The notes under the pieces: model-generated | The model's input: the letters and a program-made list of their open reading frames with translations, nothing else | Told to the model about the DNA's origin: nothing | Database searches by the model: none | Translations under genes and position numbers: made by a program | Part shown: one piece after another, positions 1 to 5,112 of the stretch | Position numbering within the stretch: position 1 is the stretch's first letter | Layout of the letters: each line of letters starts with the position of its first letter | From: JBBSEZ01 sp038239195 | Lineage (GTDB): Bacteria > Planctomycetota > Planctomycetia > Gemmatales > Gemmataceae | Assembly: GCA_038239195.1 (NCBI GenBank) | Contig: JBBSEZ010000591.1 | Span: forward strand, 1 to 5,112 | Direction: 5' to 3' | DNA length: 5,112 nucleotides

Positions 1-8
1 AGCGGTTA

Positions 9-1634
9 TTAGTGATTCAACATGAACTCGGGGTTGTTGAGGAGGGCCCAGTAGACGTCGGCGAGCGCGTTGCGGTGCGCGAGCCCCTTGCCCTCCTTGC
101 GGCGGGCCACGGCGTCGCTCACGAATTTGAGCGCCCGGTCGCGCTCCCGCGCCGTGGGCTGGCGCGACAGCGTGGCGAGGTAGAGCGTCTCGATGCGCTC
201 GGCCGCGGTGAGGAACGGGGCATCGACGACGGCGCCCAGCAGCTCACTCTTTTCCAGCGAGGTGGCGGCGGCGATCACCTTGCCGTTCATCAGCGTCAGC
301 GCTTGCAGGATCGACGTCTGGGCCTCGACGGGCCTTTCCGACGGGGCGAACCGGGTCAAGAAATCGGACCGGGCCGAGCGGTTGCCGCCCAGCAGGCCGG
401 AGATCAAGTCGTCGCCGCCGCCGGAGTCGCGGTATCCCGTCGCGGTCGCCACGGTGTCGAACAGTTGCTCGCCCGTGAGGCCCCGGAGCGGCATGCGGGC
501 GAACAGCGTCGCGTCGTCCTGGCTGGGGTGAGTGGCGGCGCTGCTGAGTTGGTAGGCCCGTGTGGCCGTGATGGCCCGGATGAGGAACTGGAGGTCGAAG
601 TCGTGGCTGACGAACTCGCGCGCCAGCAGGTCGAGGAGTTCCGGGTGGGCGGGGGGCTGGGTGCCGCCGACCATTTCATCGACGGGCTCGCTCAGGCCGG
701 TGCCGAGGAAGTAGGCCCAGAGGCGGTTGACGGTGGCGCGGGCGAAGTAGGGGTTGGCGGGCGCGGTGAGCCAGTCGGCGAGGGCGCCGCGGGCGCTGAC
801 GCCGGGGCCCCATTTCGGCTCGGTGCCGTCGAGGAAGCGGGCCTGGATGACCTTGCCGGAGCCGGGGATCGTCAACTCGTGCTTGTTGGGGTCTTCGGCG
901 GTCGGGGCGAGGAAGTCGTTGAGCCGCTGCGACTGGATGCCGGAGTAGAAGGCGGCGAAGCTCCAGAACTGCTCCTTCTTCCAGTCGGCGAAGGGATGGT
1001 TGTGGCACTGGGCGCACTCGACGCTGACGCCGAGGAAGACGCGGGCGGTGCCGGCCGCGAGGTTCTCCGGGCGGAACTCCTTGGCGAGATAGAACGTGAC
1101 GGGGCTGCTCGACTCGAGCAGGCCGGCGAAGGGGTTGCCCTGCCCGACCTTCGCCGTCAACAGCTCCCGAACCATCTTGTCGTAGCGGACGTTGCGTTTG
1201 AGGCGCTGGGCAAGCCAGCCCTCGAAGCCGCCTTGCTGGAGGCGAACCTGAAAGTTGTTGTTGGCCTCGGGGATCAGCAAGGCTCGCCAGACGTTCGTAA
1301 AGTGGGCGGCGTAGCGCGGGCTGCGGAGCAGCCGTTCGACCAGCCGCGCCCGGCGATCCGCCCGGCGGTCGGCGAGGAACGAGCGCGCTTCGGCGACGGT
1401 GGGGATGCGGCCGGCGAGGTCGAGGTAGGCGCGGCGCAGGAACTCGCTGTCGTCGGCCGGCGGAGCGGGCCTCGCCCCGGCCTTGGCCCAGCGCTGGGCG
1501 AGGATCCGATCGATTTTCGCCGCCAGCGCCGGGGCGTCGAGGGCGTTGGGCGCGGTCCGCGGCGCCGCGGCCCTGGTCGGGCTGGCGACGAGCAGCACCG
1601 CAAGCCCCAGCAGGCACGTGAGACGGGCAGTCAT
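9..1634 (-). CDS. Secreted DUF1549/DUF1553 domain protein (planctomycete cytochrome-like family)
   Basis: Encodes 541 aa and is intact. Residues 1-22 form a signal peptide (hydrophobic run LTCLLGLAVLLVA, then an Ala-rich cleavage region), so the protein is exported. DUF1549 covers roughly residues 35-240, with FLRRAYLDLAGRIPT near its start and CAQCHNHPFADW at about 207-218; this carries a CXXCH heme-c type motif. DUF1553 covers roughly 270-530, with NRLWAYFLGTGLSEPVDE, HPELLDLLAREF and a C-terminal WALLNNPEFMLNH. These blocks are diagnostic of the family. Start chosen: the ATG at 1634 has an ideal Shine-Dalgarno 7 nt upstream and begins the signal peptide; an upstream in-frame ATG at 1667 adds 11 residues and lacks this. 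It ends in tandem TAA TAA. Family members usually sit just upstream of a DUF1501 gene, which would lie off the left edge. Biochemical role is unproven; a role in periplasmic redox or polysaccharide metabolism is only suspected for the family. Confidence 0.96.
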   Translation of the reverse strand: MTARLTCLLGLAVLLVASPTRAAAPRTAPNALDAPALAAKIDRILAQRWAKAGARPAPPADDSEFLRRAYLDLAGRIPTVAEARSFLADRRADRRARLVERLLRSPRYAAHFTNVWRALLIPEANNNFQVRLQQGGFEGWLAQRLKRNVRYDKMVRELLTAKVGQGNPFAGLLESSSPVTFYLAKEFRPENLAAGTARVFLGVSVECAQCHNHPFADWKKEQFWSFAAFYSGIQSQRLNDFLAPTAEDPNKHELTIPGSGKVIQARFLDGTEPKWGPGVSARGALADWLTAPANPYFARATVNRLWAYFLGTGLSEPVDEMVGGTQPPAHPELLDLLAREFVSHDFDLQFLIRAITATRAYQLSSAATHPSQDDATLFARMPLRGLTGEQLFDTVATATGYRDSGGGDDLISGLLGGNRSARSDFLTRFAPSERPVEAQTSILQALTLMNGKVIAAATSLEKSELLGAVVDAPFLTAAERIETLYLATLSRQPTARERDRALKFVSDAVARRKEGKGLAHRNALADVYWALLNNPEFMLNH

Positions 1635-1641
1635 CGGGAGA

Positions 1642-1649
1642 ACCTCCTT
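1642..1649 (-). promoter_or_regulatory. Strong Shine-Dalgarno for the DUF1549/DUF1553 gene
   Basis: On the minus strand this reads AAGGAGGT, a near-perfect anti-16S match, 7 nt before the ATG at 1634. It decides the start codon in favour of 1634 over the upstream in-frame ATG at 1667. Confidence 0.85.
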
Positions 1650-1812
1650 CCGTGGCGGCCGGGTCAAGGCGGATGAACGCGCCGGAAAACGCCACCGAGT
1701 GGAAACGGTTGAGGAAAGCTACCCGTCGGGGGGCAGCGGGGTTTCAACGGCGAGGAGGTGGGCTTTACTTCCGGCCAATCGCGGAGGTGCGGAACGCCCT
1801 CGCGGCGGATAG

Positions 1813-1841
1813 AGTATAATCGGGCGGTCCACCCCTTCCAA
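1813..1841 (-). promoter_or_regulatory. Candidate sigma-70 type promoter for the DUF1549/DUF1553 gene
   Basis: On the minus strand TTGGAA (1836-1841) is followed after exactly 17 nt by TATACT (1813-1818). These match TTGACA at 4 of 6 and TATAAT at 5 of 6 positions. Transcription would start near 1806 and leave a leader of about 170 nt before the ATG at 1634. The plus strand also reads TATAAT at 1815-1820 but has no good -35 at the right distance. Inference from consensus only; planctomycete promoters are poorly characterised. Confidence 0.4.
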
Positions 1842-2016
1842 GCTCCCGACAGGACGCCGCTGCCCTTCTGAGTTTGCCGGGGGGGGCATGGTACAGTGTT
1901 GGGACGGTCCACGCTGACGCAAGAGGAACGCGGGCGAGACTTCCGACGCGTGAAGGCGAGCGCCCACGGACGATTTCCGCAAGCGTCGGAAGATGAGGCA
2001 AAGGCGGAGGCACGAG

Positions 2017-2274
2017 ATGGAAGTCGACCGACTGACGACCATCCGCGGGGCCCCGGCGGCCGTCATCCTGGTTCGCCATCACGAGGGGGCCGGGCTGGCG
2101 AATCTGCCGAGCAGCCACAAAGACAAGATCGCGCAATTCGACCTCGAGCAACTCTTCTTCATCGCCGAAGAGGGTCGCGAACACCTCAAAATACGGAGCG
2201 ACGCGGAGCAACGGGACCAGGGCCCCGACGGCCAGCACGGGCAACGTTGGGCCCGCCCCCTTCCTCTGGGATGA
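2017..2274 (+). CDS. Small hypothetical protein, translationally coupled to the next gene
   Basis: Encodes 85 aa beginning MEVDRLTTIRGAPAAVILV; not recognised. ATG at 2017 is preceded by GGCGGAGG (2003-2010) with 6 nt spacing, a fair Shine-Dalgarno; an in-frame ATG at 1993 would add 8 residues (MRQRRRHE) but has a poorer context. Its TGA overlaps the next ATG as ATGA (2271-2274), typical of coupled genes. The first 60 residues have a plausible composition with a hydrophobic LEQLFFIAEE stretch. The last 25 are rich in Gln, Asp, Gly and Arg and look less protein-like, so the end may be frameshifted or the ORF spurious. An antisense frame (minus, from ATG 2244, MPVLAVGALVPLL...) is also open and about equally GC-rich at third positions, so strand is not certain. 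Confidence 0.38.
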   Translation: MEVDRLTTIRGAPAAVILVRHHEGAGLANLPSSHKDKIAQFDLEQLFFIAEEGREHLKIRSDAEQRDQGPDGQHGQRWARPLPLG

Positions 2275-3094
2275 CTGCCATGTCCTCGAATGCGTCGGAA
2301 CGAGAACTCAGCGCTTCGTGGCCTCTCGAAGTGCGACAGTTGGGCACGCCGCTCTCCGCGCATCCGACGCGGCGAGCTCGCCTGTTCGCCAACCTCGCGT
2401 TTCACCTGGTCCTCGAGTGCGGCCTGGGCGGGCTGCTCCTGTTCGGTTGCATCGCGAGCCTGCTCGAAACGCGAGGGGCGAACTTCCGCTGGTACGAAGC
2501 GCTCCCGTAACTGTTCTTCCTCGCCGCGGGAGTGACTTTTATCATCGACGGCACCTGGCGCGGCTGGAAGCTCCTTCGAGATCGCAACCTTCGCGTCCTG
2601 GTGTTTCCCGACGGCCTGGCGGCCCTTCGCGGCAACCGCGGGGAGGTTTTCCGCTGCGACGAGATCGCGGCCGTCTGGGACCAGACCGTGGAAGTCTACC
2701 GTGGCGATTTCCTGGTGGCCACCCACCACGCCTGCACGGTCCAGCGCAAGGACGGCGCCCGGTTGACCTGCCCCCAGCACCTCGCGGACGGCCAGGTGCT
2801 GGGGGCAGCCGTCCTGCGCGAGACGGGCGCCCGTTTGCTGCCGCTCGCGCTACAGGCCCTGGAGGCCGGCGCGACGGTCCCCTTTGGCCCGCTCAACCTG
2901 TCCCGCGCCGGCCTGACCTCTGGAACGGACACCCTGCCCGGGGAGCGATCCACGTCGCGGTGGAGCGAGGCCGGATCAAAGTGCGCCAGCACGGCAGCTC
3001 GCTACCCTGGGTAAACGTGTCCGCCTCCCGGGAGCCCAACGTCTACGTTTTCCTTGCCCTGGTGCAGCGCCTCGTCGGCGCCAGGATGAAATAG
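2271..3094 (+). pseudogene. DUF6585-like two-TM membrane protein, broken by in-frame stop and frameshift
   Basis: The reconstructed protein is about 274 aa. The N-terminus has VRQLGTPLSAHPTRRARLF, then a hydrophobic segment at residues 41-65 and a second at 81-93. After these comes a soluble domain with NLRVLVFPDGLAALR, FRCDEIAAVWDQ, a THHACTVQRKDG strand, LLPLALQALEAGATVPFGPL and SRAGLTSGTDTLP. This order resembles DUF6585; the assignment is from memory of the family. Two lesions are visible. A TAA at 2508-2510 replaces residue 80, between the membrane segments. After TLP (2939) the frame changes by one missing base, and the next frame continues GAIHVAVERGRIKVRQHG to a natural end, VFLALVQRLVGARMK, TAG at 3092. 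Adding one T after CCC gives TLPWGAIHV, the Trp expected there. Start is ATG 2271 (ATGA overlap with the ORF before it) or ATG 2280. Function of the family is unknown. Confidence 0.68.
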
Positions 3095-3100
3095 CCTCGG

Positions 3101-3184
3101 TTCAGGCGCGTTCTCGGCGAGCCCGACCAGCCCTTCCAACAAGCCGATGCGGATGGAGTCGACGACCTCGTTGTCGGGCCCCTC
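3101..3184 (-). pseudogene. Short C-terminal-like fragment of an unidentified protein
   Basis: A 28-codon stretch on the minus strand reads EGPDNEVVDSIRIGLLEGL followed by VGLAENAPE, with high third-position GC and an amphipathic helix pattern. It lies in the gap between two convergent remnants and has neither its own start nor its own stop. The pattern 'acidic turn, EVxxSIxxGLLEGL' recalls the C-terminal helix of DUF7674/immunity-type proteins; this is a weak resemblance from memory. It may be a stub of a gene lost by deletion, or chance. Confidence 0.3.
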
Positions 3185-3198
3185 GAGGCGGCGAGCAG

Positions 3199-3549
3199 TC
3201 AGCGCCGCCGCGTTCGCACCGAGGCCTCGAGGATCGGCAGCCACTCGTCTACGCGGTCGAGCGGACAGTGGCAATGCAACGCGATGAGGAAGGGCCGCGA
3301 CGTGCCGAAGTACAGGACGTAGCGATCCGTGCGGCCAACCCAGGCCCCCTCGACTTCGAGGCGGACGAACTTCGCCCCGTTGATCGTGCCCGTTTCCGCC
3401 TCGCCGCGCCGGGTGACGCGGGCGCCCTTCCGCTGAAGGCCCGGGACGACGGCCGTGTCGAGGTAGACGTTGAGGTCGCGGCTGACGTTCCCCGAGTTGG
3501 CGAAGCTGGCGCATGAATCGCCTCTGCCAGACGGAAAAAGCCCTCTCGG
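3199..3549 (-). pseudogene. Remnant of an unidentified protein, C-terminal ~100 residues, no start
   Basis: The minus strand from 3549 to the TGA at 3199-3201 is open for 116 codons without any ATG, GTG or TTG near its beginning. From 3504 it reads FANSGNVSRDLNVYLDTAVV, then PGLQRKGARVTRRGEAETG, INGAKFVRLEVEG, RYVLYFGTSRPFLIAL and PLDRVDEWLPILEASVRTRR. Codons are strongly GC-biased at third positions and the alternating strand pattern looks like a small secreted beta-rich domain. The N-terminus is missing. The frame MPCLREIIDREGFFRLAEAI from 3575, one base out of register, could be the preceding part, joined by a one-base deletion near 3505-3515. The family is not recognised. Convergent with the DUF6585-like remnant, whose end lies about 100 bp away. 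Confidence 0.55.
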
Positions 3550-3842
3550 TCAATTATCTCTCGGAGACAAGGCACAAGGCGAGGGAATAGGGCAGAACAG
3601 ACTCACCCGGCCTGGCCACGCGCCTCCTTCCAGGCGCTGGCGCGCCCGCGCCGTCCTGGCGCGGGCGCCCTCGAGGCCCGCCAAGGCGTCCTACACGCCC
3701 TTCAAATAGGTCCTTCGCTCCAGGTACAACAAGGGTCGTTGCCCTCCTGCCACAACGACACTTCCCGGGACAGCCCGCGCGCCAGCTCTTCCAGCCGACG
3801 CCCCCGTGCCGCGACGTCCGACAAACTGATCGCGTTCCCCAC
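3550..3842 (-). pseudogene. Small charged helical protein, broken by a 1-nt deletion and a nonsense codon
   Basis: On the minus strand the first frame reads ISLSDVAARGRRLEELARGL then SREVSLWQEGNDP. One base later the next frame continues LLYLERRTYLKGV, a TAG (3691-3693), then DALAGLEGARARTARARQRL and EGGA, ending at TGA 3550-3552. Restoring one C in the CCC run complementary to 3733-3735 gives NDPLLYLERR. Reading TAG as CAG gives KGVQDALAGLEG, so a single C to T change explains the stop. The repaired protein is about 70-95 aa, helical and Arg/Glu-rich. The sequence resembles small hypothetical proteins of Gemmata-type planctomycetes as I remember them; no function is known. The start is uncertain: GTG at 3842, or a former start at the ATC at 3830, just before SLSDV. 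Confidence 0.6.
3642..3668. repeat. Perfect 11-bp inverted repeat with 5-nt loop
   Basis: GCGCCCGCGCC (3642-3652) is followed by GTCCT and GGCGCGGGCGC (3658-3668). It would make a very stable hairpin. It lies inside the minus-strand remnant, where it encodes part of the Ala/Arg stretch GARARTARAR, so it may be a codon-composition effect. No T-run follows on either strand, so I do not call it a terminator. Confidence 0.5.
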
Positions 3843-3970
3843 CCTCGGGCCAGGACGGAATCGAGTGTACCTCGGTTCCCGGAAAAGGAGGAGAGGAGAA
3901 CGAGGGGCGTGGCGAGGGATTCGGGAGGGCCTCCCCGCGCAGTGAGGAGGGGGCGAACCGCCGGTCGCCA

Positions 3971-4095
3971 CCGTGGGTTGACGGCCAACGGCCCCGCCAC
4001 CCCGTCCGTTGACGGTCCGGCGGCGCCTTCCGGGGGGGGCCGTCCAGGCCGTGGGGTGACGGCCCGTGAGGCCCGTCAACACCGTGGGTTGACGG
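3971..4095. repeat. Four direct copies of CCGTNNGKTGACGG
   Basis: Copies lie at 3971-3984 (CCGTGGGTTGACGG), 4002-4015 (CCGTCCGTTGACGG), 4049-4062 (CCGTGGGGTGACGG) and 4082-4095 (identical to the first). Start-to-start spacing is 31, 47 and 33 bp, so it is not a regular array. All copies share CCGT and TGACGG ends. They may be binding sites or an interspersed intergenic repeat. Confidence 0.7.
4073..4095. repeat. 8-bp inverted repeat at the last motif copy
   Basis: CCGTCAAC (4073-4080) and GTTGACGG (4088-4095) are perfect reverse complements around 7 nt. The right arm is the end of the fourth 14-bp motif; the left arm is an inverted half copy. It could form a hairpin or a dyad operator. No T-run follows. 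Confidence 0.55.
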
Positions 4096-4110
4096 TGGGC
4101 CGTTTCCCTT

Positions 4111-4140
4111 TGGGCGACGTTGGGCGACAGCGAGCGACGT
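4111..4140. repeat. Three tandem decamers (TGGGCGACGT-like)
   Basis: TGGGCGACGT, TGGGCGACAG and CGAGCGACGT lie head to tail at 4111-4120, 4121-4130 and 4131-4140. They share NGNGCGAC. It is a short imperfect tandem repeat just after the 14-bp motif cluster. Confidence 0.5.
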
Positions 4141-4618
4141 CCTTGCCCGGCGCGGATTTCGCCGACGGGCCCCTTCACGGCAACGGTGGGGCGTTGATGC
4201 GCGGGGCAGTCGTGTCGCCCGTTCGTCCCTTCTTCGCGGAGCGAGAAGTTCATGGCGGCGCCCTGGGGGAGAGCGCTGGGGAGGGCAGAGATGAGGTAGG
4301 CCGGAGCGCAGTTTCCCAGAAACTCCGCCCTTTTCGGAGGGGAGAATGGGATAACTCCGCAGCCCTACCGAGGCCCCGCAACGCCCTCTCTGGCGGGGGC
4401 GGCAAGCGGGACGATGCCGGCGGCCTGGCCCGTCGAGTGCCGGCAATTCCAACAACCGCGCTGTCCGACCGTGTCGTTCTTGCAGTCACCTGGGCCGGCA
4501 TTGTTGGCACTCATCGTACGCAAGACCAAACGAGAGGATGCCTTATGTCGCCAATACTTTCCCCGGCATGACGGTTGCTCCTTTTCACCTCAAGGGGTGG
4601 TCGATGCCCCCTCCCCGG

Positions 4619-4690
4619 CATATTATACAATAGTACACATAACGATTCTAGAGTTCGCGGATTTTTTGCTTGACGCACAATTCCTGCCAG
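4619..4690. other. AT-rich island, possible promoter region for the downstream remnant
   Basis: Bases 4621-4650 have 7 G/C of 30 and 4621-4680 have 21 of 60, in an otherwise very GC-rich window. It contains TATTATACAA at 4621-4630, six T at 4662-4667 and TTGACG at 4670-4675. It ends about 55 bp before the candidate start at 4744, a sensible place for promoter elements, but no pair of hexamers has both good match and good spacing. Confidence 0.35.
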
Positions 4691-4743
4691 ACGACTCTCG
4701 TCTTCGTTCTGGTCGCTGATCGGGCGGCATGGAGGGATCGAGC

Positions 4744-5112
4744 ATGGCAATGGTTCCGTGTGAGGTGACGGAGGGCCGCGCGCACGCTTCAAGGCCATCG
4801 GGGCGCCAGCGTCGAGGGACACATCGAGTATTTGACCATCGAGGAGCGCTTCCTGGTTGGCAGGGACGAGGCCTACCTCCTGCTCGTCCGACTCATCGGT
4901 CGCGACCGGCGCTGTAACACGGCCCTCGTTCAGCTCCCTCTTGAGGCGGGCTCGGGGACAAACTGGGCATGGGCTCGGGGCGAGAGCGCGATCGAAGCGC
5001 CCGACGAGGTGCCGGCACGATCCTCTGCGACCGCGAGGCAGGCCTGGCGATGGACCAGGGGCGCGTCGTCTTCCTCCCGCGGCCAGGCCCTTCGTTCATG
5101 GGCTCGACGACG
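4744..5112 (+). pseudogene. Small hypothetical protein read across several frames, runs off the window
   Basis: ATG 4744 (MAMVPCEV) has GGAGGG at 4731-4736 as a Shine-Dalgarno. The protein-like sequence then moves between frames: PRARFKAIG near 4777-4803, then VEGHIEYLTIEERFLVGRDE, LLVRLIGRDRRCN, TALVQLPLEAGSGTNWAWA and ESAIEAPDEV (from 4811 to about 5010), then GAGTILCDREAGLAMDQGRV and VFLPRPGPSFMG (5008 to the end). Each step goes frame 1, 0, 2, 1 by start position, always the direction of one lost base. Earlier stops (TGA 4761, TGA 4766) block the later frames from reaching the start. The second block is convincing coding sequence; the joins to the first and last blocks are inference, and the last block could be a separate gene. 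The family is not recognised and the 3' end is outside the window. Confidence 0.42.

Larger units (their letters stand above)
1635..2016. other. Intergenic spacer between divergent genes
   Basis: It separates the minus-strand DUF1549/DUF1553 gene from the plus-strand ORF at 2017. It holds the Shine-Dalgarno and candidate promoter listed separately and an uninterrupted run of eight G at 1879-1886. Open frames cross it on both strands but have no family resemblance or plausible starts. I see no RNA gene or terminator. Confidence 0.6.
3843..4743. other. Long stretch without a convincing gene
   Basis: About 900 bp. Several frames are open for 80-250 codons on both strands, but translations are low-complexity Arg/Pro/Gly/Ser strings and no segment resembles a protein family. 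It contains four copies of a 14-bp motif, a tandem decamer, a run of eight G (4032-4039), a small 6-bp hairpin AGTTTC-CCA-GAAACT (4310-4324) and an AT-rich island near 4620-4690. Likely intergenic or eroded beyond recognition. Confidence 0.6.

Noticed and set aside
12..1676. 554-codon open frame on the plus strand opposite the DUF1549/DUF1553 gene
   Set aside because: It is an antisense shadow created by high GC; the minus strand has clear family blocks, signal peptide and ribosome binding site.
2508..2510. Stop-codon recoding at TAA
   Set aside because: The intact gene in this window ends in TAA TAA, and no recoding signal is visible; a nonsense mutation is simpler.
2079..2780. 233-codon minus-strand ORF across the DUF6585-like region
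   Set aside because: It is antisense to the recognisable plus-strand protein and has no conserved features of its own.
3642..3668. Rho-independent terminator
   Set aside because: The stem is strong but no T-run follows on either strand, and it lies within coding-like sequence.
3971..4095. CRISPR array
   Set aside because: The 14-bp units are too short, vary in sequence, and spacing (31, 47, 33 bp) is irregular; no cas gene is present.
3702..4253. 183-codon minus-strand ORF taken as one gene from ATG 4253
   Set aside because: Only its last 43 or so codons (from ISLSDV) look like protein. The upstream part crosses the 14-bp motif cluster and translates to Arg/Pro/Gly/Thr-rich low-complexity sequence.
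4437..4510. Inverted repeat CCAACAA / TTGTTGG (4449-4455 and 4501-4507) as insertion sequence ends
   Set aside because: Only 7 bp perfect, 45 bp apart, with no transposase or target duplication; could be chance.
3909..4571. 220-codon plus-strand ORF
   Set aside because: Low-complexity Gly/Arg/Pro composition, no family resemblance and no good ribosome binding site; it is explained by GC-driven lack of stops.
4538..4633. 31-codon ORF MPYVANTFPGMTVAPFHLK... with GAGAGG just before it
   Set aside because: Too short to judge; it ends inside the AT-rich island and has no recognisable features. It could be a leader peptide, but there is no supporting evidence.

Overview
The window is GC-rich and looks like a chromosomal segment from a planctomycete, probably a Gemmata-type member. 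This is inferred from a secreted protein with DUF1549 and DUF1553 domains, a family expanded in that phylum, and from several small proteins of planctomycete character. Only the first third is a clearly intact gene. The remaining 3.4 kb has protein-like sequence that is repeatedly broken by stops and frame changes, plus intergenic DNA with short repeats.

Layout. 9-1634 (minus): intact DUF1549/DUF1553 protein with signal peptide, CXXCH motif and a very strong ribosome binding site. 1635-2016: upstream spacer with a plausible minus-strand promoter. 2017-2274 (plus): small unrecognised ORF whose stop overlaps the next start (ATGA). 2271-3094 (plus): two-segment membrane protein resembling DUF6585, broken by an in-frame TAA and a one-base frameshift. 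3101-3549 (minus): remnants of two further proteins, one of about 100 codons with no usable start. 3550-3842 (minus): small charged protein broken by a one-base deletion and a probable CAG to TAG nonsense change. 3843-4743: about 900 bp with no convincing gene, containing four copies of a 14-bp motif, a tandem decamer and an AT-rich island. 4744-5112 (plus): start of another small protein whose similarity is spread over three or four frames; it runs off the window.

Reading. The most notable feature is a cluster of decayed genes beside one intact gene. Every frame change I could place runs in the direction of a single lost base, and two genes also have in-frame stops. This fits pseudogenisation with a deletion bias. 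Base-calling deletions in an uncorrected assembly are the main alternative. The 1.6-kb intact gene and the two nonsense codons argue against sequencing error alone. I see no CRISPR array, RNA gene, insertion sequence or defence system, and no sign of a new multi-gene system.
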